The translations under genes were made by a program, and so were the position numbers. A stretch of DNA of 64,000 nucleotides. Source: Clostridium drakei (GTDB taxonomy: Bacteria > Bacillota > Clostridia > Clostridiales > Clostridiaceae). Below are positions 8,610 through 17,259 of the stretch, piece by piece. The stretch's first letter is position 1, and every line of letters starts with the position of its first letter. Location: positions 124,001 to 188,000 of the forward strand of contig NZ_JIBU02000048.1 of NCBI RefSeq assembly GCF_000633595.2. The letters are read 5' to 3'. The notes below the pieces were generated by a model. That model had not been told where the DNA came from and ran no database searches. It saw only the letters and a program-made list of their open reading frames with translations.

Positions 8610-9608
8610 ATGAAACTCATATTAAAATTAGGTACTATTATAGCTATATCTTTGGCTTTTTCATCCTGCTCTTATGGGGTATCTAAGCAAAATACTAAAG
8701 AAGAAACTAAAAGTAACGAACAATTAGTTCAAGTTCAAGCTCCTGTAAAGATTCCAACTATTGAAGAAACAGTTAATACTTTGTGTTCAGATGAATTTGA
8801 AGGTAGGTTAGTTGTCTCAAAGGGAAATGAGAAGGCTGGAGAATATATTAGTAAGACTTTTAAAGATATTGGGTTAACTTCATTATTTGGAGACAGCTAT
8901 TATGAACCCTATGCACAAGAAGTATATAAAAAATATGGTGTAATTGATAAAAATGATAAATCAGAAAATAAAGGAGTTCATAATGTTATAGGAGTTATAA
9001 AAGGTAAGGATAGTAAAGATGCAGTATTTATATCAGCGCATTTTGATCATGTAGGATACGAAGATGGAAAGATTATTAGAGGAGCATTAGACGATGCTTC
9101 TGGTATGTCAGCCTTAATTAAAATAGCTCACACATTAAAGGAATATTCCAAAGAGAAACCATTTGATATGGATATAGTTCTGTGTGCTTTTAATGGAGAA
9201 GAAGAAGCTTTATCAGGAAGTAGAGCCTTTGTTAACGACATTAAATCGAAATCTGTGTACAGTAACATGTATAATATCAACATAGATTGTATAGGTGGTA
9301 AAAAAGGAGGAACTAATCTTGCTTTAAAGGATAAAAGTAAAATATCTGGTAAGCTATATAATTCTATAAAAGTTACTTTGAAAAAAGACAATATTGGATT
9401 TGGTGATACTGCGGTAAAAGGTTCGGGTGATCACATGAGTTTTCAAAGAGCAAGTATACCTAATGTTTTTATTGTACAAGAAGGTATAGAAAAATTAGTT
9501 CATAAACCTACAGATACACCAGATATTTTAGATTATGGGCAAATATACAGGATTGCAAATGCTATAAGTGATTTTGTTGAAGCAAATAATGGTGTTATTT
9601 TTAATTAG
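8610..9608 (+). CDS. M28 family metallopeptidase, lipoprotein
   Basis: 332 residues from ATG 8610, chosen because AGGAGG lies just upstream and the N-terminus is a lipoprotein signal (hydrophobic stretch ending SFSSC-like: FSSCS). The zinc ligands of the M28 aminopeptidase fold are visible: SAHFDH (His about 144), GALDDASG, NGEEEA, NIDCIGG, and GSGDHMSF near the end. It probably acts as a surface-anchored aminopeptidase. It is not the same subfamily as the shorter M28 protein at 40149. It sits between module A3 and module B3. Confidence 0.9.
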   Translation: MKLILKLGTIIAISLAFSSCSYGVSKQNTKEETKSNEQLVQVQAPVKIPTIEETVNTLCSDEFEGRLVVSKGNEKAGEYISKTFKDIGLTSLFGDSYYEPYAQEVYKKYGVIDKNDKSENKGVHNVIGVIKGKDSKDAVFISAHFDHVGYEDGKIIRGALDDASGMSALIKIAHTLKEYSKEKPFDMDIVLCAFNGEEEALSGSRAFVNDIKSKSVYSNMYNINIDCIGGKKGGTNLALKDKSKISGKLYNSIKVTLKKDNIGFGDTAVKGSGDHMSFQRASIPNVFIVQEGIEKLVHKPTDTPDILDYGQIYRIANAISDFVEANNGVIFN

Positions 9609-9666
9609 AGTAGATAATAAGCAGAATCATTTAAAAATCATAATATGAGAAGAGATGTATTTTTCA

Positions 9667-9752
9667 TATTTAGCGTAACAACTGAAAAAACGAACAATTT
9701 ATCTAAACACTGCATTATTAAAACTTGGATTTTGCGATGTTTTTGAGTCACA
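9667..9752 (+). terminator. Module B copy 3
   Basis: It starts AGCGTAACAACTGAAAAAAC, then AAACACTGCATTATT, loop, TTTTGCGATGTTTTTGAGTC. The hairpin is weaker than other copies because of several mismatches. Confidence 0.6.
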
Positions 9753-9762
9753 TTTCAAAGAT

Positions 9763-9880
9763 AAAGTGTAGCTATTGAGAATTTAAGATGGATACACTTT
9801 ATTTTTTATTGCAATAAAGTAAAGTTTGATATTTGTAAGTATGTTATAATTTACTAAAAAATAAATAGTAATTTGCTTAA
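9763..9880 (+). promoter_or_regulatory. Module C copy: terminator plus promoter-like segment
   Basis: AAAGTGTAGC pairs imperfectly with GGATACACTTT and is followed by a T-rich run. Then comes TTTGATATTTGTAAGTATG and TTATAATTTACT, with a good -10 box and a poor -35, ending about 15 bases before the MBL hydrolase start. Confidence 0.6.
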
Positions 9881-9895
9881 AAAGGAGAAAATAAA

Positions 9896-10606
9896 ATGAC
9901 TGAACTAATAACGTTACAATTATTGTTTAAAAGGGGAGAAATGAAATTTTATATTTATCCAGTTGTAATTAAAAATAATGATGATTTAATTTTAATTGAC
10001 ACAGGATTTCCTATGTTTTTGCCAATAATAGAAAAAGCTTTTGAGAAAAAAGGGTTAGATATCAGAAAGCTTCAACAAGTTATTTTAACTCACCATGACC
10101 ATGACCATATGGGAGCAGTAAAGGAAATTGTAAAAAAATATCCTTCTGTAAAAGTGAAGTGTTCTGCAGAGCAAATTCCATATGTTCTAGGAAAAAAGAA
10201 ATCACTTAGGTTAGAACAGGCAGAAAAATTGGGGGCAGATGCTGGATTTATACAAATGATAAAAAGTATAGAATATTTGGATTCTGCTTTAGAAGTAAGA
10301 GATAATGAAATTATCTGTAATGGAGTAAAAGTTATTGAAACATCAGGGCATATGCCAGGACACATCTCTATTTATATTGAATCAATGAAAACCTTAATAA
10401 GTGGAGATATGTTAGTTTTAGAAGATGGTGTATTATGTATTGCTGATGAACAATTTGTGTTAGATAAAGTGGCAGAAATAAATTCACTAAAGAAAATTCT
10501 TAATCTGGATATTGAAAAAATTATATGTTTCCATGGTGGAGAGTACAAAAGCAATAATTTAAAAGAAGATTTGAAAAAAATTATTGCAAAGGGGTATAAA
10601 AGCTAA
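9896..10606 (+). CDS. MBL-fold metallohydrolase, copy 1
   Basis: A 236-residue metallo-beta-lactamase fold protein starting at ATG after AAAAAGGAG. The metal motif is THHDHDHMG at residues 65-73, the HxDxDH variant. The second-shell motifs GHMPGHIS (about 157-164) and SGDM (about 174) follow, and FHGGE closes the fold. It most resembles generic hydrolases of the glyoxalase II/lactonase type; substrate unknown. A 94%-identical copy (about 14 differences, nearly all in the first 150 residues) lies at 44425. Both copies are preceded by module C and followed by a NUDIX gene or NUDIX fragment, so a whole segment was duplicated. Confidence 0.85.
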   Translation: MTELITLQLLFKRGEMKFYIYPVVIKNNDDLILIDTGFPMFLPIIEKAFEKKGLDIRKLQQVILTHHDHDHMGAVKEIVKKYPSVKVKCSAEQIPYVLGKKKSLRLEQAEKLGADAGFIQMIKSIEYLDSALEVRDNEIICNGVKVIETSGHMPGHISIYIESMKTLISGDMLVLEDGVLCIADEQFVLDKVAEINSLKKILNLDIEKIICFHGGEYKSNNLKEDLKKIIAKGYKS

Positions 10607-10669
10607 GCAATAAATTCAAATTTAAGGTTTAGAATTATAAATAGTAAATTTGTGGGTGGACTGTATTAT

Positions 10670-11197
10670 ATGGAAATGATCGATATTTATGATGAACTAG
10701 GTCAAAAATGTGGTAAGATCGAGGAAAAGTACGAGTCTCATAAAAAAGGACTTATTCATAAAGGTGTCTGTGTATGGATTGTTAATTCTAATGATGAGAT
10801 ACTACTACAAACCCGAAATAGTCAAGTTATGTTCCCAAATATGATGGATATTTCATTTTCAGGGCATATCCAAGCCGGTGAAACATCTTTAGAAGCAGCT
10901 ATACGAGAGGGAAAAGAAGAACTTGGTATTGATTTAGAAATAGATAAACTCCAGTATCTCTTTTCGTGTCGAGAGTATGGTGAGGTTGATGGATATATTG
11001 AAAATGAAATAGATGATGTGTTTCTTTATAGAAAGGATATTCTTTTAGAGGATTACTCTTTCTACGATAATGAAGTAAAAGAGGTATCATATGTTTCACT
11101 TGATAATTTCAAAATAATGGTAGAAACACATTCTACTATGCTTATGCCTTACAAAACACATTATATTTTTTTACTAACAGCCTTAGGTAGGAGGTAA
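10670..11197 (+). CDS. NUDIX hydrolase (isopentenyl-diphosphate isomerase-like subfamily)
   Basis: 175 residues from ATG 10670, which has GGGTGGA upstream; an earlier GTG is less likely. The Nudix box is complete: G65 HIQAG E71, then R79-E80 and E83-E84, with G86 I87. The N-terminus MEMIDIYDELGQKCG and the LLQTRNSQV segment match NUDIX proteins related to Idi/YfcD, which act on diphosphate compounds. Substrate unknown. It lies 63 bases after the MBL gene, probably in one transcript. The first 17 codons are duplicated at 45199 and fused there to another gene. Confidence 0.85.
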   Translation: MEMIDIYDELGQKCGKIEEKYESHKKGLIHKGVCVWIVNSNDEILLQTRNSQVMFPNMMDISFSGHIQAGETSLEAAIREGKEELGIDLEIDKLQYLFSCREYGEVDGYIENEIDDVFLYRKDILLEDYSFYDNEVKEVSYVSLDNFKIMVETHSTMLMPYKTHYIFLLTALGRR

Positions 11198-11475
11198 ATT
11201 TAGTCTATTACAAGGATTTGATTTCGTATTTACTATGACAAATTCCAATTTAAGGCTGAATAATGTAAATATCAATTTATGTTTGTATTAATGAATTAAA
11301 GAAAAACGCAAAAGTAATAATTGGTTAAAAATCAATCTGTGTTTATTAAAGGAATTACTTTAATAAAGCAACAGCTGAATGTGGTATAAATTACAGAAAA
11401 GCTATTAACTTGAGAGAAGAAGCGCTTATAAAGTTGAGAAAATACTTAAATAATTTATGAGTAATTTGAAAATAA
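11198..11475 (+). pseudogene. Stretch with another sigma 3' remnant
   Basis: No intact gene. At about 11340-11460 there is a third decayed copy of the sigma gene end, with ITLIKQQLNVV-type shifted reading and the recognisable CGINYRKAI followed by LREEALIKLRKYLNNL, close to the intact RREALRKLRKYLSL. This copy is longer at the 3' side than those at 2690 and 6670. Confidence 0.6.
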
Positions 11476-11545
11476 AGCGACGTAACTATTGAATACGAAA
11501 ATACGAACGATGGCCTTTGAAAATTGAATAATACAGTGTGAAGAA
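11476..11545 (+). repeat. Module A copy 4
   Basis: AGCGACGTAACTATTGAA, then ACGAACGATGGCCTTTG and GAATAATACAGTGTG. The promoter tail differs from the other copies and is given separately. Confidence 0.55.
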
Positions 11546-11562
11546 GTAAATGATTTGTATTT

Positions 11563-11635
11563 ATTGGAAACATAATCAGCTTTTATTTATAAAAGTTATG
11601 ATATAATTGCTATTAATAAAACCAAAATAGTAAAT
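11563..11635 (+). promoter_or_regulatory. Promoter-like segment shared with 30005-30070
   Basis: AATCAGCTTTTATTTATAAA precedes AGTTATGATATAATTGC, with an extended -10 TATAAT. Nearly the same block lies upstream of the broken SDR gene near 30010. It probably drives the TIM-barrel gene at 11691. Confidence 0.5.
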
Positions 11636-11690
11636 TATTGTTCATTTACATTTGGTTATTTGAAAAAGCATATTTTTAGGGGAGATAAAA

Positions 11691-12494
11691 ATGAAAATTG
11701 GTATTAATGTTTCATTTAAAGAACTTCATTTAATTAAGGATATATTTAAGGAATATAATATTCAACATATACAAATTGCATTACCAGCAAATATTGATAT
11801 GATTAGTGATGATATATGCAATATGATAAGTAAATATAAAATTGAAAACCCGGGTATTGAAATTAGTATTCATGCTTATCCGTTCAACTTTGCTGAATCA
11901 GTTGAAGTGGTAAGGAATACATGGATAGAACTAGCCCATAAAACTATTGATTTCGCTAATAACATAGAAGCAGTCTTTGTAAATTTTCATTGTGGTTATG
12001 GCATTGACGCTGGAAAACGAAAACAGCATGATGAAGTTGTAAGAAAATTAATACCAGTGTTATATAAAATTACAGACTTAGGGGTGCGTAACAATATAGA
12101 AATTCACATAGAAAACTTATATTCAGAACAAAGGAATAGTGATTTTTGTAAAATTGGAGATAGATTAAGTGATTTTCAAAAAATATTTGAAAGCATTGAC
12201 TCCTCAATGTTAAAGCTTTGCTATGATTATGGACATGGAAATTTAGATGAGAATGGCATTGACATACTTCGTAATTTTTACTATAGGCTAGGAAGTATAC
12301 ACGCACATGACAATGACCAACTAACTGATATCCACTGGCCAATTGGAAATGCAGACTTGGGCTCAATTAAATGGGATGAAGAAATTAAATTTTTAAATAG
12401 CTTTAATTATAAAGGTGCTTTTATCTTGGAAGGCTACCAAAATGATAAGTTGGAATCTTTAAAGTATCTGAAAAAACTAAATTTAATGAAGTAA
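11691..12494 (+). CDS. Sugar phosphate isomerase/epimerase-like TIM barrel
   Basis: A 267-residue protein of the AP-endonuclease-2/xylose-isomerase-like fold, ATG after AGGGGAG. Metal-site residues can be followed along the barrel: ISIHAYPFN, VNFHCGYG, EIHIENL, CYDYGHGN, IHAHDND and FILEGY. Proteins of this class isomerise or epimerise sugars or sugar acids. The substrate is not predictable, and no sugar transporter or kinase is nearby. Single-gene unit between A4 and B4. Confidence 0.8.
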   Translation: MKIGINVSFKELHLIKDIFKEYNIQHIQIALPANIDMISDDICNMISKYKIENPGIEISIHAYPFNFAESVEVVRNTWIELAHKTIDFANNIEAVFVNFHCGYGIDAGKRKQHDEVVRKLIPVLYKITDLGVRNNIEIHIENLYSEQRNSDFCKIGDRLSDFQKIFESIDSSMLKLCYDYGHGNLDENGIDILRNFYYRLGSIHAHDNDQLTDIHWPIGNADLGSIKWDEEIKFLNSFNYKGAFILEGYQNDKLESLKYLKKLNLMK

Positions 12495-12514
12495 GGTTTA
12501 GTTGGCAACTTTCA

Positions 12515-12600
12515 TATTTAGTGTAACAATTGAAAAAACGAACAATTTATTTAAGCACTGTATTATTCAAAATTGAATTTTGCAGTGTTTTTGCGTCACA
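12515..12600 (+). terminator. Module B copy 4
   Basis: GTGTAACAATTGAAAAAACG, then AAGCACTGTATTATTCA, loop, TGAATTTTGCAGTGTTTTT and GCGTCACA. A strong hairpin 20 bases after the TIM-barrel gene. Confidence 0.7.
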
Positions 12601-12703
12601 ATACAAAAATAATACCTAATTAGATATTATGAAAATCATGGAATCGAACAAGAAGCCATTAAGTTTATAGAAAACCAATTTTTTAATGTAAAGGAGATAA
12701 AAC

Positions 12704-13000
12704 ATGGATAACACAAATTTAACTAAAAACCGTGCTAGAATACTTAGTATTGTTGCTATTATAGTTCCTCTAGCTACATTTATTACCATGATGTTTGAAT
12801 TCTTCCATGCCAAAACTATTAAGGGTATTACACCTAGTTTCACATTATTTATATGTATACTAGGGATTATTGCAGCTTTTATATCTAAAAAGATGTTTCC
12901 CAGTAAGTTGGGTAAAATAAGTTTGATTTTAACTATTGTTTTAACGATATTGAACTTGATACCATTCTTATATTTTATAGTTTTCTTTTCTATTCCATAA
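12704..13000 (+). CDS. Small three-helix membrane protein
   Basis: 98 residues, ATG after AAAGGAGA. Hydrophobic segments lie near residues 12-32, 45-62 and 70-95, separated by short basic loops. No family recognised. The lack of charged residues within the helices argues against a transporter. Confidence 0.6.
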   Translation: MDNTNLTKNRARILSIVAIIVPLATFITMMFEFFHAKTIKGITPSFTLFICILGIIAAFISKKMFPSKLGKISLILTIVLTILNLIPFLYFIVFFSIP

Positions 13001-13129
13001 GAAATGATTTTATGTCCATATTCCGGTATTATTGTTACATAAGATATTTTAGTTACTAAATAAGTTAAGATTTACATTAATTACACGATATTAGGAATGA
13101 ATTGTAAAATTATATTTGGAGGTAATATT

Positions 13130-13819
13130 GTGAGCGCTAATTTAAATTCGATATATTCTTCATGTATTAACAATACTAGTTATACACAGAGGTTGTCTAC
13201 TGAAAAGACAATCAACTCTAAAAGTACTGATAGTAATTTATTTGCAACAAAGCTTGAAAATGAAAAAAAATCTGATACATATATCAATGATCTTAAAAAT
13301 TGTTTTCCTAAAACAACAGTAACAGTAAGATCCATGACTGCTAAAGAAGTTGGAGATTATCGCGAAGAGTGGAAGGGTCAACCAAATGATTATTCAGGAT
13401 TTAAACATGATATAGTTGTTTCATCTAAGGTGTTAGAAAAAATGGAAAAAGATCCTGAATATGCAGAACAAATGATGAAAAAAATCAAGAAAGCTGCTGT
13501 TCCAGAGGGATTTGGTAATGCTACAATATATGAATATAAGGTAGTAGTAAGAGATGATGGAGAGATTGAAACATGGGTATGTGCAGATTGTATGAATGGA
13601 AAAAACAAAAAAGTATATTACGATAATGATGACGATAAGAAGAAAGCTGAGAAAAAGAAACTTAAACTTATCTATGAAAATAAAAGGATATATGAGCAAT
13701 GGAGAGTACAAGCCTTATCAGATGAAAAAATTAAAACTAACCAATTCATCAACCAACAATATTTTTTTCATGCAGGAGTTATAAATAAAATAAGGAATGA
13801 AGTTATTAATTCAAAGTAA
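13130..13819 (+). CDS. Uncharacterised clostridial protein (DUF6033-like)
   Basis: 229 residues from GTG 13130, directly after GGAGGT. No signal peptide. The N-terminus is Ser/Asn/Thr rich (ANLNSIYSSCINN), and the middle contains a region with KDPEYAEQMMKKIKK that aligns with KSDPEWEKTVLNMLRK of the 46729 protein, so both belong to one family. A CxDC pair (CADCMNG) and a basic stretch follow. Function unknown; I believe the family is DUF6033 but cannot verify it. A copy of its last ~65 bases sits alone at 42478-42545. Confidence 0.6.
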   Translation: MSANLNSIYSSCINNTSYTQRLSTEKTINSKSTDSNLFATKLENEKKSDTYINDLKNCFPKTTVTVRSMTAKEVGDYREEWKGQPNDYSGFKHDIVVSSKVLEKMEKDPEYAEQMMKKIKKAAVPEGFGNATIYEYKVVVRDDGEIETWVCADCMNGKNKKVYYDNDDDKKKAEKKKLKLIYENKRIYEQWRVQALSDEKIKTNQFINQQYFFHAGVINKIRNEVINSK

Positions 13820-14054
13820 AGTTTACTTGTTTCGTAATTCAGGAGAATTTAAAGAACGTCGTAGCTTAATGATGACAATGCTATTTTGTTCGGCAATAGC
13901 ACTACTTTCTCTCTCCTTTACTTCAAACATATGGTGGCTACTATTCAGTTCTTTGCTAGTTGGACTGACTTCGATTACTCAAATGTTGATTGTGAACACT
14001 CCTTTTTCAGGAACAGATACTGATATAAAAGTAAAAGAGTTATTAGAAAAATAA
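13820..14054 (+). pseudogene. MFS transporter fragment fused to an unrelated tail
   Basis: The frame reads EFKERRSLMMTMLFCSAIAL and LLFSSLLVGLTSITQML, the loop 2-3 and TM4 region of a major facilitator permease (compare the usual DRxGRR...LLxGL pattern). The MFS part is only about 50 residues. It then runs into NTPFSGTDTDIKVKELLEK, which I do not recognise as MFS. A gene scrap stuck to the end of the preceding gene. Confidence 0.55.
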
Positions 14055-14069
14055 AATAGGTATTTTAAA

Positions 14070-14103
14070 AGTAAAAGTCCTTTAAGGACTTTTTTACTTT
14101 ACC
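14070..14103 (+). terminator. Hairpin terminator
   Basis: AAGTAAAAGTCCT, short loop, AGGACTTTTTTACTTT. A strong stem, not of the module B type. Confidence 0.75.
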
Positions 14104-14214
14104 CCTGGTTACAGAGTTGCTGGTATTAACCTGAATAATATTGATATTTGGGTATAAGGGGTAAGACATAATAAATTTGAAAATACCTATTATTCTTGAA
14201 GCACCAATATAAAA

Positions 14215-15117
14215 TTATGAATGATTATTTTGCACAGTAAAAAAGTTTGATAAAGAGAATATAATTAAAGCAATCCATATAAGTCCAAAACTTACAATGT
14301 CATAATTTGTAAATTCTTCATGAAATAAAAATATACCGAGTATAAGACTTATTGTAGGAGATATATATTGGAGGAAGCCAATCACTGATAATTCTATTCT
14401 CTTTGCACCTTTTGCAAAGAGTAGTAGAGGAATAACTGTTGCAATTCCAGAACTTAAAAGTAGACACATAGTTTGTAGGTTTATCATGCTTAAATATCCT
14501 AGTCCATTAATTTGTTTAAATATTATATAAATTAAAGAAATGGGAGTCATAATAAGTGTTTCAAGGGCAATACCAATTATTGATTCTATAGTTACCATCT
14601 TTTTAAATAAACCATATGAAGCAAAGCTTATAGCTAACATAATTGAAATCCATGGAATTTTACCATATTCTATAATAATGAAAAGAACCCCAGTAGCAGC
14701 AAAAACTAAAGATACTTTTTGATAGAAGTTCAATTTTTCTTTGAATATGATTACTCCAAGCAGTACGGAAATCAATGGATTTATATAATACCCCATACTG
14801 GCTTCTATAACATGGTTAGAATTGACGGCCCAAATATAAATAAACCAGTTTATACTTATCAGAACGGAGCATATTGAAATTAGTAAGATTGTCTTTTTGT
14901 CTGAAAATTGTTTTATAAAAACTCTTAACTTTTTGGTGAATGTTAAAACTAATATAACGAAAACAAAAGACCAAATAATTCTATGAGCTAATAGCTCATC
15001 AGCTGGTATTTTCCTAAGTAATTTCCAATAAAGCGGCAAGAATCCCCAAATTGTAGAAGCTGCAGCACTGTAAAATATTCCAATTCTTTTATTGCATTTA
15101 TATAATGAATTTTTCAT
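14215..15117 (-). CDS. rarD: RarD-type EamA/DMT transporter
   Basis: A 300-residue, ten-helix membrane protein. Motifs of the RarD subfamily are clear: STIWGFLPLYWKLL at the N-terminus, HRIIWSF, IYIWAVNSNHVIEASMGYYI, NPLISVLLG and LLLFAKGAKRI. EamA-type carriers export or import small metabolites; RarD was first linked to chloramphenicol resistance in E. coli and Pseudomonas, but its real substrate is uncertain. Transcribed leftwards with the hydrolase gene upstream of it on the same strand, 80 bases apart. Confidence 0.9.
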   Translation of the reverse strand: MKNSLYKCNKRIGIFYSAAASTIWGFLPLYWKLLRKIPADELLAHRIIWSFVFVILVLTFTKKLRVFIKQFSDKKTILLISICSVLISINWFIYIWAVNSNHVIEASMGYYINPLISVLLGVIIFKEKLNFYQKVSLVFAATGVLFIIIEYGKIPWISIMLAISFASYGLFKKMVTIESIIGIALETLIMTPISLIYIIFKQINGLGYLSMINLQTMCLLLSSGIATVIPLLLFAKGAKRIELSVIGFLQYISPTISLILGIFLFHEEFTNYDIVSFGLIWIALIIFSLSNFFTVQNNHS

Positions 15118-15143
15118 AAATTTACCTCTTATATATATTATAG

Positions 15144-15171
15144 TTGACCCAGGTTAAGTAACCTGAGTCAA
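15144..15171 (-). promoter_or_regulatory. Inverted repeat upstream of rarD
   Basis: TTGACCCAGGTT / AACCTGAGTCAA around a 4-base spacer, with one mismatch per arm. On the minus strand a TATAAT box follows it about 35 bases before rarD. Without a T-tract it is more likely an operator or RNA hairpin than a terminator. Confidence 0.5.
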
Positions 15172-15197
15172 TATCAGTTTTTTTACAACTATATATT

Positions 15198-16394
15198 TTA
15201 AAGAATTGTTTCAATCCAACTAAAAATCCGCTCGTTTGCAATTAGTTTTGCTCCTTCTTGACAATGAGATCCCGCTCCCTCCTCAGAGGTAAAGAAAATA
15301 TAATCTTTGTTGCAAGTAAGAGTGTTATAGAGACACTTAGCTTGTCCTTTAAAAAAAATTTCATTTTCTCCATCTGTAATAAGTGTAGGACATTGAATTT
15401 TTTCTGGTATTTCTTCTAGGTAATAATTTTTGGCTTTTAATACAAATTCAGCAGGACTATCTACTCCAAACACATACATTCCATGTGAAACTCCCCAACG
15501 TAATGTTGAATTAATTTTCATTTGATCATATATAGATTTATTAAATTTCTCTGTATTGAGGAGCAAAGAATTGAGGAATTGTTCTCTTGTAACATTTAAT
15601 TCGCTCATAAATCCTCCTAAAAAGTCATAAATGCCTTCATTTGCTATACAAGCAGCAAGTCTGTGTTCAAAAGCTGCCGCCCTAGGAGCAAGATAACCAC
15701 CTAAACTTTGTCCCCATAAAATTATTTTATTTGGATCTATTTCTTTTTTTGTAAGAAGGTAATCTACAATAGGTGTTATGACTTTTTCATAGTCATGTCT
15801 AAAAAATAATTTCTTTTTTCTAATAACTTCACCTTGCCCAGGGCCTTCGAAAGTTAAGCAATTCATTCCATGTTCTAGAGCTATCATTGCCATTCCATAT
15901 AATTCTTCTTTAGTTCCATCAAAACCAGTCATAGCTATTAAAACTGGTTTTGGTTCATTTGAATTTTCTAGTTGATAATAATGTCCTGGAAGTACAGTAT
16001 TCTCATATGGAATTTCAATATTTTTGATACAAGGTTTGTTAAGTTTCATAACGTACGAGAAGCATTCCAGATTTGCATTATATAGTTCATCTATTTTTGT
16101 ATTATTAGGATTTTCGTGAAGAAAAAATTCGGCTGTTCTGTAGTAGTTAGCAGCTCTAAGGTATTCCTTCTTTGCACTAATAGTATGGCCTTTTAAATAA
16201 TTGTCATTAGCAATTTTATGAAGTCTTTTTGCTGTTTTACTCCATTCATTACACCAGCTAGCATAATTACCTTCTTCTATTTTTTCAGCAGTAGAAATAA
16301 CTTCTGCTATATCAGCAGCACCAAATGCTGTTTCACCAAGGAGCCTTAATGTTTGGAATTCGAATTGATCATCTTTAAAAACTAAATTCATCAT
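15198..16394 (-). CDS. Alpha/beta hydrolase (pseudooxynicotine-hydrolase/DUF1100-like)
   Basis: A 398-residue protein with a helical N-terminal domain of about 130 residues and a C-terminal alpha/beta hydrolase. The nucleophile elbow is GQSLGGYLAPRAA, the oxyanion region TGFDGTKEE, and an acid/His pair is seen in TDGENE and GSHCQEG. This arrangement is that of 2,6-dihydroxypseudooxynicotine hydrolase and related esterases that cleave C-C or ester bonds. It starts with MM after AAAGGAG. The divergent TetR gene at 16624 with two shared palindromes says it is TetR-controlled. Confidence 0.85.
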   Translation of the reverse strand: MMNLVFKDDQFEFQTLRLLGETAFGAADIAEVISTAEKIEEGNYASWCNEWSKTAKRLHKIANDNYLKGHTISAKKEYLRAANYYRTAEFFLHENPNNTKIDELYNANLECFSYVMKLNKPCIKNIEIPYENTVLPGHYYQLENSNEPKPVLIAMTGFDGTKEELYGMAMIALEHGMNCLTFEGPGQGEVIRKKKLFFRHDYEKVITPIVDYLLTKKEIDPNKIILWGQSLGGYLAPRAAAFEHRLAACIANEGIYDFLGGFMSELNVTREQFLNSLLLNTEKFNKSIYDQMKINSTLRWGVSHGMYVFGVDSPAEFVLKAKNYYLEEIPEKIQCPTLITDGENEIFFKGQAKCLYNTLTCNKDYIFFTSEEGAGSHCQEGAKLIANERIFSWIETIL

Positions 16395-16471
16395 AATTAT
16401 TGTTCTCCTTTCAATAATAGCGATAAGTTGATTTTTTTATATTCCTAAGAATAATAGATACGAGTAAAATC

Positions 16472-16483
16472 GAATAATTATTC
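16472..16483. promoter_or_regulatory. TetR operator, site 1
   Basis: A perfect 12-base palindrome GAATAATTATTC inside the longer repeated word ATCGAATAATTATTCAC. It lies just downstream of the predicted -10 of the hydrolase promoter on the minus strand (TTGACA at 16527-16532, 17 bases, TAAAAT). Confidence 0.7.
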
Positions 16484-16539
16484 ACTTTTAATTGATAAAT
16501 ATATTTTATCTTAGAAAATATTGGATGTCAATATAAATC

Positions 16540-16551
16540 GAATAATTATTC
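16540..16551. promoter_or_regulatory. TetR operator, site 2
   Basis: A second exact copy of ATCGAATAATTATTCAC. It lies between the two divergent -35 boxes, directly before TTGACA 16560-16565 (16 bases to TAAAAT 16582-16587) that should drive the tetR gene. Confidence 0.7.
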
Positions 16552-16623
16552 ACATTTTATTGACAAAAATATTTTGTAAGATAAAATATTAAGTATATGA
16601 TTTAGCTAAAAACTACGAAAGGA

Positions 16624-17259
16624 ATGAAAATCTTCATGGAGAATAGAAGAAAATCTAGGAATTTAAAACAAACTAGAGCTTTTAATACCAAAAAAAAGAT
16701 ATTAGAAGTTGCGTATAAGCTTTTTTGTGAGAATGGATATTATAAAACTAATTCTATTGAAATAGCTAAAATTGCTGGTATTTCTATAGGATGTTTTTAT
16801 TCTTATTTCAAAGATAAAGATGCAGTATTTTATGAAATTTTAGATTTGTATAATAAAAATTTTTTAGAAATAGTCAATAATATACCAAATATTGCAGAAA
16901 TAAGCAAAGGTGACAAAAAAGAAGGGATGCTTCTAATTGCAAATAAACTTATAATGATTCATGAATCTTCAAAAGACCTAAACAGAGAACTTAATATATT
17001 ATATAATTCAAATACTAAAGTAGCATCTGTGGTTGATGAGCAACATAAAAAAATAAGAAATATTATTAGGGAATGGTTATGTTTTCACGAAAATGATATT
17101 AAAGTTACGGATATAGATTCAGCAATTATTATTATAGAGGAGATTAGTAATTCAATTATAAACAGAATTGTATTTAAAAAAGATGATATAGATTCTAATA
17201 GAATATTAAATGCTGGTATAGAGGCAATAAATAAGTATTTATTTAGTGAAAAATATTAA
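16624..17259 (+). CDS. TetR family transcriptional regulator
   Basis: 211 residues. The N-terminal helix-turn-helix is typical: TKKKILEVAYKLFCENGYY, then IAKIAGISIGCFYSYFKDKD. The C-terminal ligand domain is unspecific. ATG 16624 is very close to its AAAGGA; ATG 16636 is an alternative. It is divergent from the hydrolase gene across two identical palindromes, so it very likely represses both, with the hydrolase substrate or product as a candidate inducer. Confidence 0.9.
   Translation: MKIFMENRRKSRNLKQTRAFNTKKKILEVAYKLFCENGYYKTNSIEIAKIAGISIGCFYSYFKDKDAVFYEILDLYNKNFLEIVNNIPNIAEISKGDKKEGMLLIANKLIMIHESSKDLNRELNILYNSNTKVASVVDEQHKKIRNIIREWLCFHENDIKVTDIDSAIIIIEEISNSIINRIVFKKDDIDSNRILNAGIEAINKYLFSEKY

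Noticed and set aside
15144-15171. Terminator of the hydrolase gene
   Set aside because: The inverted repeat is not followed by a T-tract on the minus strand, and a -10 box follows instead, so I call it an operator-like repeat.
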